The notes under the pieces: model-generated
Seen by the model: only the letters and a program-made list of their open reading frames with translations
The model's database searches: none
Told to the model about the DNA's origin: nothing
Assembly (NCBI GenBank): GCA_045658165.1
Contig: JAZOUN010000074.1
Coordinates: 1-64,000, forward strand
Source of the DNA: UBA1081 sp045658165
GTDB taxonomy: Bacteria; Bacillota; Clostridia; Oscillospirales; Acutalibacteraceae
Length of the DNA stretch: 64,000 nucleotides
Reading direction: 5' to 3'
Position numbers and translations under genes: made by a program
Shown: positions 1-8,296 of the stretch, piece by piece
Layout: each line of letters starts with the position of its first letter
Numbering within the stretch: position 1 is the first letter of the stretch

Positions 1-38
1 ATTTTATAGGAATTTTGTAAAAAAATATTTAAAACACA

Positions 39-54
39 TTTAACATATGTTAAA
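39..54. promoter_or_regulatory. 16-bp perfect palindrome upstream of nagA
   Basis: TTTAACATATGTTAAA reads the same on both strands and overlaps a possible -10 (TAAAAT, 51-56) just before nagA. An operator for a dimeric repressor is plausible, but no strong -35 is visible, and a short AT palindrome can arise by chance. Confidence 0.35.
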
Positions 55-72
55 ATTAATATGGTGATTAAA

Positions 73-1173
73 ATGAACCTTATCAACGGAAACATATTTT
101 TAAACAACAAATTTGAAAAAACTGATCTTTCAATCGAAAACGGAAAAATCAATTCTATAGGAAAAATATATAAAAATATCAATTGTATTGATTGCACAGA
201 TAAATACATAATTCCCGGTTTTGTTGATATACACACCCACGGCTGTGTAGGTTATGACTTTTCATCTGCAAATGAAAATGAAATTAAAATTATGCAGCAA
301 TACTATCTTTCAAACGGTATAACATCAATAATGCCGACAACTGTTGCTCTTAGTGATGAAAACATTGTAAAAGCAACAGATAAAATAAAAAACATTATGC
401 ATGAATCTGTTTTCGGCGCAACAATCAAAGGTATAAATCTCGAAGGGCCGTATCTTTCCGAAAAAAAATGCGGTGCACATGATTCAACACTGCTGAAGGA
501 ACCTGATATCGACTTCATAAACTCTCTTGGTAATGAGATTAAAGTTGTCCATGTTGCTCCTGAATACAATAAAGCTTTTGATTTTATAAAAAATTTTAAA
601 GGAAAAACATCAATTGCTCACACTGCATGTAACTATAAAACAGCCATTGAAGCAATAAAACTCGGTGCTGATCATATAACACACATTTTTAATGCAATGA
701 ACGGATTACATCATCGTGAACCCGGTGTGATTGGTGCATTTTTTGACTCTCAGGCTGTTGCAGAAATGATTTGTGACGGAATTCACATAAATGACGCAAT
801 ACTCAGAATGATGTTCAATTGCTATAACGAACGAATTGCTATTATATCAGACTCAATGGCAGCAACAGGTCTTACAGACGGAGAATTCAAACTTGGAAAT
901 CTGAATGTATATGTAAAATCAGGTATAGCAACTCTTGAAGACGGAACACTGGCAGGTTCAGCAATGAACCTTATGCAAATGGTAAAACATCTTATACATA
1001 TCGGTGTGAAACCTGAATCTGCAATCCGATCAGCAACAATAATTCCTGCAAAATCTGTAAACATTGATGATACATGCGGAATTATAGACATAGGCAGAAA
1101 TGCAGATATTGTTATACTTGATAAAGATTTCAATACGGATAAAATAATTTTCAACGGTGAATTTATTTCTTGA
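73..1173 (+). CDS. nagA: N-acetylglucosamine-6-phosphate deacetylase
   Basis: This cytosolic amidohydrolase removes the acetyl group from GlcNAc-6-phosphate, giving glucosamine-6-phosphate and acetate in amino-sugar catabolism and cell-wall recycling. The sequence has the N-terminal metal-site motif DIHTHGCVGYDF, the EGPY segment, a conserved HIFNAMN block and the catalytic Asp in SDSMAATG near residue 270. About 366 residues is normal for the family. The ATG at 73 is preferred over the ATG at 61 because GGTGAT at 63-68 is a well-placed ribosome binding site for 73. No nagB or transporter is visible in the window, though the left edge cuts off what lies upstream. Substrate could come from the sialidase and mannosidase elsewhere in the window (inference). 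Confidence 0.93.
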   Translation: MNLINGNIFLNNKFEKTDLSIENGKINSIGKIYKNINCIDCTDKYIIPGFVDIHTHGCVGYDFSSANENEIKIMQQYYLSNGITSIMPTTVALSDENIVKATDKIKNIMHESVFGATIKGINLEGPYLSEKKCGAHDSTLLKEPDIDFINSLGNEIKVVHVAPEYNKAFDFIKNFKGKTSIAHTACNYKTAIEAIKLGADHITHIFNAMNGLHHREPGVIGAFFDSQAVAEMICDGIHINDAILRMMFNCYNERIAIISDSMAATGLTDGEFKLGNLNVYVKSGIATLEDGTLAGSAMNLMQMVKHLIHIGVKPESAIRSATIIPAKSVNIDDTCGIIDIGRNADIVILDKDFNTDKIIFNGEFIS

Positions 1174-1229
1174 CAAAATAGCAAATAATTAATATAATAT
1201 TTTCAGAAAATAAAAATGGAGGTTTATTT

Positions 1230-1334
1230 ATGGGACTTCAACTTCTTATAAATCTTATCGATGCAATCAAATTTATTCTCAAGCTTTTAGGAGTTTACAA
1301 CGATCCTACAACAAAAGCTGAAGATGACGAATAA
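1230..1334 (+). CDS. 34-residue small amphipathic protein, unknown function
   Basis: A short frame starts at ATG 1230 behind a very good ribosome binding site (TGGAGGT at 1217-1223) and is followed by a terminator at 1351. The first 22 residues (MGLQLLINLIDAIKFILKLL) form an amphipathic or membrane-seeking helix, and the last 13 residues are acidic and polar, ending KAEDDE. No database family is recognised. Strong translation signals and its own terminator make it a likely real gene. Its helix resembles in character the C-terminal tails of the sialidase at 19198 and the carboxypeptidase at 38684. It could be a membrane-associated regulator or a toxin-like peptide; neither is proven. Confidence 0.6.
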   Translation: MGLQLLINLIDAIKFILKLLGVYNDPTTKAEDDE

Positions 1335-1350
1335 TTTTAACTTAAAAATG

Positions 1351-1381
1351 TCGATGTAAGTCAATTACATCGATTTTTTTG
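1351..1381 (+). terminator. Rho-independent terminator
   Basis: TCGATGTAA and TTACATCGA form a 9-bp stem with loop GTCAA, followed by a run of T. It ends the small gene and probably the nagA transcript. Confidence 0.85.
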
Positions 1382-1481
1382 TATTTTATTGAAATATATT
1401 TATTAAAATTATTGCAAAGAAATAAATTACATGTTAAAATACATAATGTATATTTATGATTATAACCGAAAGGGTATCACA

Positions 1482-2945
1482 ATGAAAAACACGACACCTA
1501 AAACAAAACTGACAAAAAAATCAACATCGATTACAACGACCGGTCTGATTAAGTTTTTCATGATCTTTTTCTCAGCCAGCTTTTTCGTATCAGCTGTATT
1601 TGCAGCAGTAAGCAGCGGTGATTCATGGAGAACATCGCTTTTCCACAGCGGTCCTTATACTGATATGTATATGGATTTCTTCAACTCCATAAGAGATGCC
1701 GGAGCAGAAGACGTTTATACAGCAAGAAACAATATTTATCCGCCTTTATGTCTGTTGATTTTTAAGGTTCTCGGTTTTCTTGTATCAGAAGATCTTGTTG
1801 ATCTTCCTAACAAACAGAGAGTTCTTCTTCAGACAGATCAGCGATGCATGGTAATTTACATGCTTTTTGCATGTATACTTATACTTTCATTATCAACTCT
1901 TATCAATTCCTATGTAAACAAACTCAAATGGCAGAATAATAAATCACAGGCAACATATCATACACTGTTATCTTTCATGCTCATCATATCATACCCTGTT
2001 ATGTATTGTATAGAAAGAGGCAATATTATCATTCTTAGTATGATATTCACAATGTTCTTTGTTTTCTTCAAGGATTCAGATTCTAAAGCACTCAAAGAAA
2101 TTTCATATATTTCACTTGCACTTGCCGCAGGCATAAAATTATATCCTGCAATATTCGGTCTGATGCTCTTGTTTGAGAAAAAATACAAAGATGCGGCAAG
2201 GCTGGTTGTTTACGGAATAATTGCTGTGTTTCTCCCCTTTGTATTCTTCATGCAGCCCGACACACTGTCAATTTCTGCATCAACATACCCTTCACTTGCA
2301 ATGATTTCCAACGGCAATGTTCTTGCTTCCGGAGAAAGCGGTTCAGCACTTGCAAATATCATTGAAAATCTTTTATCTTTTGCAACTAACAAGAAAAGCA
2401 GACTCAATTTCAGCAGTGTCAGCATTCAGAATTTTGTATTTATTGTTAATCCTCTGAACACTTCACTTGCAAAAACAATTTGCTATATTACAGAAGCAAT
2501 AGCATTCATCGCATTATTCTTCACAAAGAAAAAATGGCATCATGTATTCCTTCTTATATACCTTATGCTGAATATTCCCTCAGCATCAAGTTCATACGCT
2601 CTTACATTCCTTATTATTCCGTTTATCATGTTCTTGTATGATGACAAAGGCAACGGATACTCACACGATAAGAGACCCAAAATTGACATAATTCACATTA
2701 TATGTTTTGCATTACTCCTCGCTCCCCTTCCCGCCCTCTGGTACTACCATCAGGATGCAGCAAAAGAGTTTTTTAATTCTTTCGGGATCTCTTATCAGTC
2801 AAGACTAAATCAGGTAATTGCAGGATTCGTATATCAGTTTATGTTCTTCATTATTGTTATTGAAGTTTTTGCAGGCAAATTAATGAAGAAATCAAAAAAA
2901 TGTGCGGATGCTGATACAGAAGAATCAACTCAAGAGGTAGCATAA
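1482..2945 (+). CDS. Multi-pass membrane glycosyltransferase, probable GT87 (DUF2029) family
   Basis: The protein (about 487 residues) has a polar N-terminus followed by many hydrophobic segments, consistent with 9-11 membrane helices, and a basic/acidic cytosolic tail. Features typical of GT-C fold enzymes of the GT87/DUF2029 type are the early periplasmic segment with DMYMDFFN, the NNIYPP motif, and the GIKLYPAIFG block. Such enzymes use polyprenyl-phosphate sugars to build cell-surface glycans. The ATG at 1482 is preferred to 1431 because of the ribosome binding site GAAAGGG (1468-1474). The stop overlaps the start of the next glycosyltransferase by one base, so the two are translated together. 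The substrate is unknown; the family call is moderate. Confidence 0.65.
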   Translation: MKNTTPKTKLTKKSTSITTTGLIKFFMIFFSASFFVSAVFAAVSSGDSWRTSLFHSGPYTDMYMDFFNSIRDAGAEDVYTARNNIYPPLCLLIFKVLGFLVSEDLVDLPNKQRVLLQTDQRCMVIYMLFACILILSLSTLINSYVNKLKWQNNKSQATYHTLLSFMLIISYPVMYCIERGNIIILSMIFTMFFVFFKDSDSKALKEISYISLALAAGIKLYPAIFGLMLLFEKKYKDAARLVVYGIIAVFLPFVFFMQPDTLSISASTYPSLAMISNGNVLASGESGSALANIIENLLSFATNKKSRLNFSSVSIQNFVFIVNPLNTSLAKTICYITEAIAFIALFFTKKKWHHVFLLIYLMLNIPSASSSYALTFLIIPFIMFLYDDKGNGYSHDKRPKIDIIHIICFALLLAPLPALWYYHQDAAKEFFNSFGISYQSRLNQVIAGFVYQFMFFIIVIEVFAGKLMKKSKKCADADTEESTQEVA

Positions 2946-3919
2946 TGTCTCCACTAATTTCAATTATTGTGCCTGTTTACAATGTAGAAAAATACCTTAC
3001 AAACAGCATTAAATCATTGATGAAACAATCATACAAAAATATTGAAATCATTCTTGTAGATGACGGTTCACCTGATAATTCAGGTAATATCTGTGACGAA
3101 CTGGCAAAAGAAGATTCAAGAATAGTTGTTATTCACAAAGAAAACGGCGGGGTTTCATCTGCAAGAAATGCAGGAATTGAAAATGCAAACGGTGATTATC
3201 TGTGTTTTATAGACGGTGATGATTATGTAACTTCTGACTATGTAAAAGACATGCTTGACGCATCTGAAAAATACAACACTGATATCTCAACTACTAATCA
3301 ATTCCAGATATGGGACAGCGGAAAAAAAATCGAACTTTTTAAAAAAAATTATCCGTACGGAACAGTTAAAATCAAATCAGGAACAGAGACTCTTGCAGAT
3401 ATGTTGTACGGAAAAACATGTTATGCAACCTGCTGTTCAAAATTGTACAAAAAATCAGTTTTTGAAGACATTCGATTCCCTGTTTACAGCATGGGTGAAG
3501 ACTCTTATACAATGTATCAATGTTTTCTTAAGGCTGAAAGCGTAGCACATGTATATAAACCGAATTATTTCTATATTCAGCATGATGCAAGCGCAATGCA
3601 CACTGATAATTACGATAAGTTTTATGACTATATTGAGCTTTCAGACAGTTTTATTGCGACAGTAAATGAAAAATACCCTGAACTTTTTCTTCCTGCAGTA
3701 AACAGGCTTATTGAAAACAATTTCTGGGTATACATGAAAATGCGTAACAATCCGGATAAATACAATCAGCAGTTGACTCATATAACAGATAATATCAAAA
3801 AATATCGTTCATATGCATTAAAAGATAATAACGTAAACATGCGAACTAGAATTGCTTGCCTGCTTTCGTATTTCGGCATGAAAACTCTTAATTTAATTTA
3901 TGACAAAATAGCCAAATAA
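2945..3919 (+). CDS. Glycosyltransferase family 2
   Basis: The N-terminus SPLISIIVPVYNVEKYL is the classic GT2 opening, followed by LVDDGSPDNSG (nucleotide-sugar binding Asp pair), NGGVSSARNAG and the DXD-like IDGDDYV near residue 93. At 324 residues it is a normal soluble GT-A enzyme that transfers a sugar from a nucleotide donor, probably onto a lipid-linked or cell-surface acceptor on the inner face of the membrane. The start ATG overlaps the stop of the preceding GT87-like gene (TAATG), which indicates a two-gene surface polysaccharide unit. Donor and acceptor cannot be deduced. Confidence 0.9.
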   Translation: MSPLISIIVPVYNVEKYLTNSIKSLMKQSYKNIEIILVDDGSPDNSGNICDELAKEDSRIVVIHKENGGVSSARNAGIENANGDYLCFIDGDDYVTSDYVKDMLDASEKYNTDISTTNQFQIWDSGKKIELFKKNYPYGTVKIKSGTETLADMLYGKTCYATCCSKLYKKSVFEDIRFPVYSMGEDSYTMYQCFLKAESVAHVYKPNYFYIQHDASAMHTDNYDKFYDYIELSDSFIATVNEKYPELFLPAVNRLIENNFWVYMKMRNNPDKYNQQLTHITDNIKKYRSYALKDNNVNMRTRIACLLSYFGMKTLNLIYDKIAK

Positions 3920-3920
3920 A

Positions 3921-3955
3921 AAAATCGGTATCTGACGATACCGATTTTTTTATTA
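3921..3955. terminator. Bidirectional terminator
   Basis: AAAATCGGTATC and GATACCGATTTT flank loop TGAC between two convergent genes, with A and T runs on opposite sides, so it can stop transcription from both directions. Confidence 0.9.
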
Positions 3956-3962
3956 TATTTAT

Positions 3963-4391
3963 TTAGAACAATGCATTCTGATCTACAACTTTGAATCCCT
4001 CTGCGACAAGTGAAGATGCAGCGACATCATTATCATCAACTCTGAAAATCATATAAGCATGACCTTCATTCTTCACAGAAAGGAATGCATAAGTATACTC
4101 TACAAAAACATTTGAATCAGCAAGAACTTCGAGAATCTTTGCAAGACTGCCGGGTTCATCAGAAATTTCTACAGCAAGCACATCTGTTTGAGTAACAACA
4201 TAACCACCGTCAATGAGAGCTTTTACAGCAACATCGGTATTATCACAGATAATTCTGAGAATTCCGAAATCATGTGTATCTGCAATTGAAAGTGCTTTCA
4301 TATTAATATTATTATCTGCAATAAATTTTGTAACTTCAGCAAGCTTACCTGTCTTATTTTCAATAAATACTGAAATCTGCTTTACACTCAT
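3963..4391 (-). CDS. Tandem ACT-domain protein
   Basis: A 142-residue protein made of two ACT modules (about 1-68 and 70-142). The first starts MSVKQISVFIENKTGKLAEV and the second has AVEISDEPGSLAKILEVL; both show the ligand-binding Gly/Leu pattern. ACT domains bind amino acids and regulate metabolism. It lies 23 bp downstream of a phenylacetate-CoA ligase gene with its own ribosome binding site (AGGGAG), a pairing common in anaerobes, where it is thought to sense aromatic amino acids or their derivatives. Its exact ligand is not known. Confidence 0.85.
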   Translation of the reverse strand: MSVKQISVFIENKTGKLAEVTKFIADNNINMKALSIADTHDFGILRIICDNTDVAVKALIDGGYVVTQTDVLAVEISDEPGSLAKILEVLADSNVFVEYTYAFLSVKNEGHAYMIFRVDDNDVAASSLVAEGFKVVDQNALF

Positions 4392-4414
4392 AATTTATTC
4401 TCCCTTTCAGAATA

Positions 4415-5722
4415 TCAATCGTGAAGTTTGCGCTTATCGACAACTCTAACAGCCTTACCTTCGCTTCTTGCAATAGTTTTAGGAGCAACAAGATGAACAG
4501 AAGGCTTGACACCGAGCATCTGAGTAATCGCAAGTGAAAGTTCTTTTTCCATTGCAGCAACACCTTTTACAGTATCTGTGAACTGTTCAGGATTAAGTTC
4601 AACAAAAACATCAAGTGTGTCAACATTGTTCTTTCTGTCAACTTCAATCATATAATTGGGTGAATAACCTTCATTAAGAAGAACAGTTTCTATCTGTGAC
4701 GGGAATACATTGACACCACGGATAATAAGCATATCGTCACTTCTGCCCATCGGTTTAGCCATTTTGATAAGTGTTCTGCCGCATGAGCATTTATTTCGTG
4801 AAAGAACACAGATATCCCTTGTTCTGTATCTGAGAAGAGGGAAACCTTCCTTATCGAGGTTTGTAAACACAAGTTCACCTTTTTCACCGAGAGGAAGAAC
4901 TTCACCTGTATCAGGATTTATAATTTCGGGAATGAAATGGTCTTCATTAATATGCATACCAGTCTGTTCTGAACATTCAAATGCAACACCCGGACCTGTT
5001 GATTCGGTAAGACCGAAAATATCATAAGCTTTTATACCGAGAGCCTTTTCAATATCACGACGCATTTCTTCTGTCCAGGGTTCTGCACCGAAAATGCCTG
5101 CTTTAAGATCTATATCATCGGGTGTAAGTCCCATTTCCTTGAGAGTTTCTCCGATATATGCTGCATATGAAGGAGTGCAACAGATGATTGTTGAATGAAG
5201 ATCCTGCATAAACTGAATCTGTCTTTCTGTATTACCTGAAGACATAGGAAGTGTAAGACATCCAACCTTCTGTGGACCGCCGTTAAGGCCGAAACCTCCT
5301 GTAAAAAGTCCGTAGCCGTAAGCTACCTGACAGATATCTTCATTTGTACCGCCGGCAGCAACAATAGCTCTTGCACAGCAATCTTCCCAGAGATCGATAT
5401 CTTTCTGTGTATAAAAAGCAACAACTCTTTTACCTGTTGTGCCGCTTGTAGAGTGAATTCTTACGCAATTTTTAAGATCTGTACCGAGAAGTCCGTAGGG
5501 ATAAGCATCACGAAGATCTGATTTTGTAAGAAAAGGTAATTTATAAAGATCGTCAACCGACTGAATATCGTCAGGAGTTACCCCTTTTTCATCCATAAGA
5601 TTGCGATAGTATTCTACGTTTTCGTAGACATGTTTAACCTGAGCAATAAGCTTTTCGTTCTGAATTTTAGACATTTCTTCACGAGAAGCGCATTCAATCT
5701 CAGGCTGAAAATATTTTGCCAT
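4415..5722 (-). CDS. paaK: Phenylacetate-CoA ligase family enzyme
   Basis: A member of the adenylate-forming superfamily: ATP activates an aryl-acetate carboxylate, which is then joined to CoA. The AMP-binding signature HSTSGTTGKRVVAFYT sits near residue 90, with the later motifs FGLTESTGPG and YRTRDICVL; the C-terminal domain contains MGRSDDMLIIRGVNVFPSQI. Length (435) fits PaaK. The ATG at 5722 is chosen over an upstream TTG at 5731 because GAAAGGA lies nine bases before it. A strong promoter precedes it (5755-5782). The indolepyruvate oxidoreductase genes often found with PaaK and ACT are not present here. The natural substrate may be phenylacetate, indoleacetate or another aryl acid. Confidence 0.9.
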   Translation of the reverse strand: MAKYFQPEIECASREEMSKIQNEKLIAQVKHVYENVEYYRNLMDEKGVTPDDIQSVDDLYKLPFLTKSDLRDAYPYGLLGTDLKNCVRIHSTSGTTGKRVVAFYTQKDIDLWEDCCARAIVAAGGTNEDICQVAYGYGLFTGGFGLNGGPQKVGCLTLPMSSGNTERQIQFMQDLHSTIICCTPSYAAYIGETLKEMGLTPDDIDLKAGIFGAEPWTEEMRRDIEKALGIKAYDIFGLTESTGPGVAFECSEQTGMHINEDHFIPEIINPDTGEVLPLGEKGELVFTNLDKEGFPLLRYRTRDICVLSRNKCSCGRTLIKMAKPMGRSDDMLIIRGVNVFPSQIETVLLNEGYSPNYMIEVDRKNNVDTLDVFVELNPEQFTDTVKGVAAMEKELSLAITQMLGVKPSVHLVAPKTIARSEGKAVRVVDKRKLHD

Positions 5723-5754
5723 TTTATTCAATCCTTTCAGATTTAATATGTATA

Positions 5755-5782
5755 ATTATATACTCATATACACAAATGTCAA
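5755..5782 (-). promoter_or_regulatory. Sigma-A promoter of paaK-ACT operon
   Basis: On the minus strand TTGACA (5777-5782) and TATAAT (5755-5760) are separated by 16 bases and read toward paaK. Confidence 0.8.
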
Positions 5783-5800
5783 CAAATAATGAAAATTCTA

Positions 5801-5828
5801 TTGAAAAATTTTTAAAACATGTTATAAT
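5801..5828 (+). promoter_or_regulatory. Sigma-A promoter of PAP2 gene
   Basis: TTGAAA (5801-5806) and TATAAT (5823-5828) are separated by 16 bases and read toward the PAP2 gene; divergent from the paaK promoter. Confidence 0.7.
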
Positions 5829-5870
5829 TAAGGCATTATAATTACAAATAAGAAAAAGGAGGTTGTCTTT

Positions 5871-6566
5871 ATGATAACTTTAAGCGATGCAATTGTACCG
5901 TCAGCATTTGCCCAATGGCTCGACACAACATTTGCTTCATTTGACTTTTCTGTATTTGAATTTTTCGGTAAAATTCATTCAGAATGGCTCACTCCCATTG
6001 TTGAAGCTTTCACACATCTCGGAGATTCCGAATTCATAATTCCGCTTGCAGTTGTTGGTGTAATTCTCTGCCTTTTCAAAAAAACAAGAAAAGTAGGTTT
6101 TACTCTTTTCCTTGCAATTATTGTAGGAACAATGATTACAAATGTAATAATGAAACCTTTTGTTTTAAGACCGAGACCGTTCCAGAGTCTTGCTGATAAT
6201 CCTGAATACTGGCAGTGGTACACAGAAGCCGGTGCACATCCCGAATCACTTTACAGAAGTTTCCCCAGCGGACATACAACAGGAGCATTTGAAATAGGCA
6301 CTGCACTTTTCCTTGCAATAAGCAATAAAAAAATCAAATGGATTTTCCCTGTTTATTCAGTTCTTATCGGTTGTTCAAGACTTTACCTTATGGTTCATTA
6401 CTGCACAGATGTCATAGGTGGTATGATTTGCGGTATAACAGCAGGTATAATCGCATACATAATAGTCAAGAAAATCCTCAGCATGCTCGAAAAGTCAGAA
6501 AACGCATTTCTCAGAAAAGTAAATGATTTTGACATGCTTGAAATTATTAAAGCAAAAAAAGCTTAA
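5871..6566 (+). CDS. PAP2-family membrane phosphatase
   Basis: A 231-residue integral membrane phosphatase with the three PAP2 signature motifs: KPFVLRPRPF (near residue 100), PSGHTTGAF (near 138) and SRLYLMVHYCTDVIGG (near 170), which contain the catalytic His pair and phosphate-binding Arg/Lys. About five or six hydrophobic segments are present. The family dephosphorylates lipid phosphates such as undecaprenyl pyrophosphate or phosphatidylglycerol phosphate at the outer membrane face. AAGGAGG (5857-5863) precedes the ATG. It is monocistronic, with its own promoter and terminator. The lipid substrate is not determined. Confidence 0.9.
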   Translation: MITLSDAIVPSAFAQWLDTTFASFDFSVFEFFGKIHSEWLTPIVEAFTHLGDSEFIIPLAVVGVILCLFKKTRKVGFTLFLAIIVGTMITNVIMKPFVLRPRPFQSLADNPEYWQWYTEAGAHPESLYRSFPSGHTTGAFEIGTALFLAISNKKIKWIFPVYSVLIGCSRLYLMVHYCTDVIGGMICGITAGIIAYIIVKKILSMLEKSENAFLRKVNDFDMLEIIKAKKA

Positions 6567-6572
6567 AACATT

Positions 6573-6600
6573 CTGCGTCGGAAACGGCGCAGTTTTTTTT
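6573..6600 (+). terminator. Rho-independent terminator
   Basis: CTGCGTCG-GAAA-CGGCGCAG forms an 8-bp GC-rich stem with a GNRA tetraloop and eight T residues, six bases after the PAP2 stop. Confidence 0.95.
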
Positions 6601-6627
6601 GTTAAAAAAGTCCTCAAACTTTTAATG

Positions 6628-6655
6628 TTGACATAATATTTATTTGTGATAAAAT
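6628..6655 (+). promoter_or_regulatory. Sigma-A promoter of GH5 gene
   Basis: TTGACA (6628-6633), 16-base spacer, TAAAAT (6650-6655), 31 bases before the GH5 start. Confidence 0.7.
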
Positions 6656-6686
6656 ATAGGTACAATAGCTTGTGGAGAGATTTAAA

Positions 6687-8150
6687 ATGGATAAAATTAA
6701 AGTAAATGGAACCGTTTTTACAGATGAATCAGGAAGAGAACGAATCTTCAATGGTGTAAATCTTGTAAACAAAGGTCAATATGATGAAGAAACAGGAAAA
6801 ACCGATTATTATAATGTTGACTGGGATGAAAACATGTTCAGATCACTTGCTGAAATGGGCATAAATCTAATAAGATTCGGTCTTATATGGAATGCAATTG
6901 AGCCTTCTCCCGGAGTATACAACAAAAACTACCTTGATTTTATGGAAAAGTATGTTGACATGTGTGCAAAATACGGCATTTATGTATATCTTGACATTCA
7001 TCAGGATTGTTACCACGGAATACCTGACTGGGCAACTGTTACTGACTCATATAAGAGAAGAAAACCGAAATTTATTTGGGCTGAAGGATATTTTATTGAT
7101 AAAGCCGTTCACAGGGCCTTTGATAACTTTTGGGCTAACACTTGCGTTTGCGGAAAAGGTCTTCAGGATTGGTTTGCAGATATGTGGAAACATGTTGCTA
7201 ACAGATTCAAAGACAAAGAAAATCTGTTTGGATTTGACATTCTCAATGAGCCTTTCCCGGGAACAGCAGGCGGCAAAGTATTCAGAAAAATCATATCATC
7301 CGGAGTAAAAACTATTCTCTCTGATAAAGTAAATAAAAAAGAGGCAATATTCAATATCATCAAAGGTGACACTGCCACAGAAGCTCTTGCTGTTATTGAT
7401 GATAAAGAGATTTTCAGAAACATAACATCAGGCGGAGATTTGCTTATAAAGAATTTTGACGTTGAAAAATACTACCCGTTTATCAGAAAAATTGCCGCTG
7501 CAATCCGTGAAGTAACATCTAACGGCATTATAATTATGGAGGCTTCATACTACTCAAATATAAGCATCCCCTGTTCCACCCCCAGAATCAAATATGCAGA
7601 TGGCACAATTGAGGAAAATCTTGCATTTGCACCGCACGGATATGATCTTACCGTTGATTCGCCAATGACAAATACTGCAAGTAACAAGCGCGTCGATACA
7701 ATATTTGATGAACATAAAAAAACACAGAACAGACTCGGAGTTCCCGTGATTGTTGGTGAATGGGGCGGAATGGTTCCCGGATGCGATGATTATCCTCACC
7801 TTGAACACCTCCTTGAAAAATTTGACAATAACAAGTGGAGTCAGACATATTGGCGTTTCTGGAAGGAACTCCTTGACGAAAAAATAATGAAAATTATTGC
7901 ACGTCCCTACCCTGTTGCTGTCCCTGGAGAAATTACAAAATATGAGTTCAACCGAAAAAACAAAACATTAACACTCAAATTCAATTCTGATGAAGCAACA
8001 AGAAAAAAAGCAGAAATATATGTTCCTGCCAACCCGACAGAAATAAAAACAAAATGCAAATACAATATAAAACCTATTTTTGATTCAGAAGCAGCTTATA
8101 TTTCTGTAGGCGTAAGTAAAGGTGAAAATACAATTCAAATAACAATTTAA
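6687..8150 (+). CDS. GH5 glycoside hydrolase, endoglycosylceramidase-like
   Basis: The 487-residue protein has a TIM-barrel GH5 catalytic domain and a C-terminal beta domain (about residues 405-487). Seen motifs: YLDIHQDCYHG (near 105), the catalytic acid/base in LNEPFPG (Glu near 188), APHGYD (near 315) and the nucleophile in VGEWGG (Glu near 358). This combination is that of endoglycosylceramidases, which release the whole oligosaccharide from a glycosphingolipid, or related beta-glucosidases. There is no signal peptide, so the enzyme should be cytosolic, which is odd for a glycolipid hydrolase. ATG 6687 is preferred over GTG 6672 because GGAGAG (6674-6679) is correctly spaced. Exact substrate is uncertain. 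Confidence 0.82.
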   Translation: MDKIKVNGTVFTDESGRERIFNGVNLVNKGQYDEETGKTDYYNVDWDENMFRSLAEMGINLIRFGLIWNAIEPSPGVYNKNYLDFMEKYVDMCAKYGIYVYLDIHQDCYHGIPDWATVTDSYKRRKPKFIWAEGYFIDKAVHRAFDNFWANTCVCGKGLQDWFADMWKHVANRFKDKENLFGFDILNEPFPGTAGGKVFRKIISSGVKTILSDKVNKKEAIFNIIKGDTATEALAVIDDKEIFRNITSGGDLLIKNFDVEKYYPFIRKIAAAIREVTSNGIIIMEASYYSNISIPCSTPRIKYADGTIEENLAFAPHGYDLTVDSPMTNTASNKRVDTIFDEHKKTQNRLGVPVIVGEWGGMVPGCDDYPHLEHLLEKFDNNKWSQTYWRFWKELLDEKIMKIIARPYPVAVPGEITKYEFNRKNKTLTLKFNSDEATRKKAEIYVPANPTEIKTKCKYNIKPIFDSEAAYISVGVSKGENTIQITI

Positions 8151-8155
8151 ACACA

Positions 8156-8195
8156 AAAAGAGTTCCTTTAGACATATCAAGGGACTCTTTTATAT
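8156..8195 (+). terminator. Rho-independent terminator
   Basis: AAAAGAGTTCCTT pairs with AAGGGACTCTTTT (13 bp, one G-U) around a 10-base loop, then an AT-rich tail; it ends the GH5 transcript. Confidence 0.8.
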
Positions 8196-8296
8196 ATTTA
8201 TTATAAATATTTTATACATATTTCTAATAAAGAATTATTTTTTTGCTATTAAGTACTATAATATAGTGAAATATTTTTTATTTTGGAGATGATTAA

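Noticed and set aside
8192..8296. T-box or riboswitch controlling fhs-his
   Set aside because: The leader is about 100 bases, with no T-box motif or conserved aptamer; only a weak promoter-like TATAAT at 8257.
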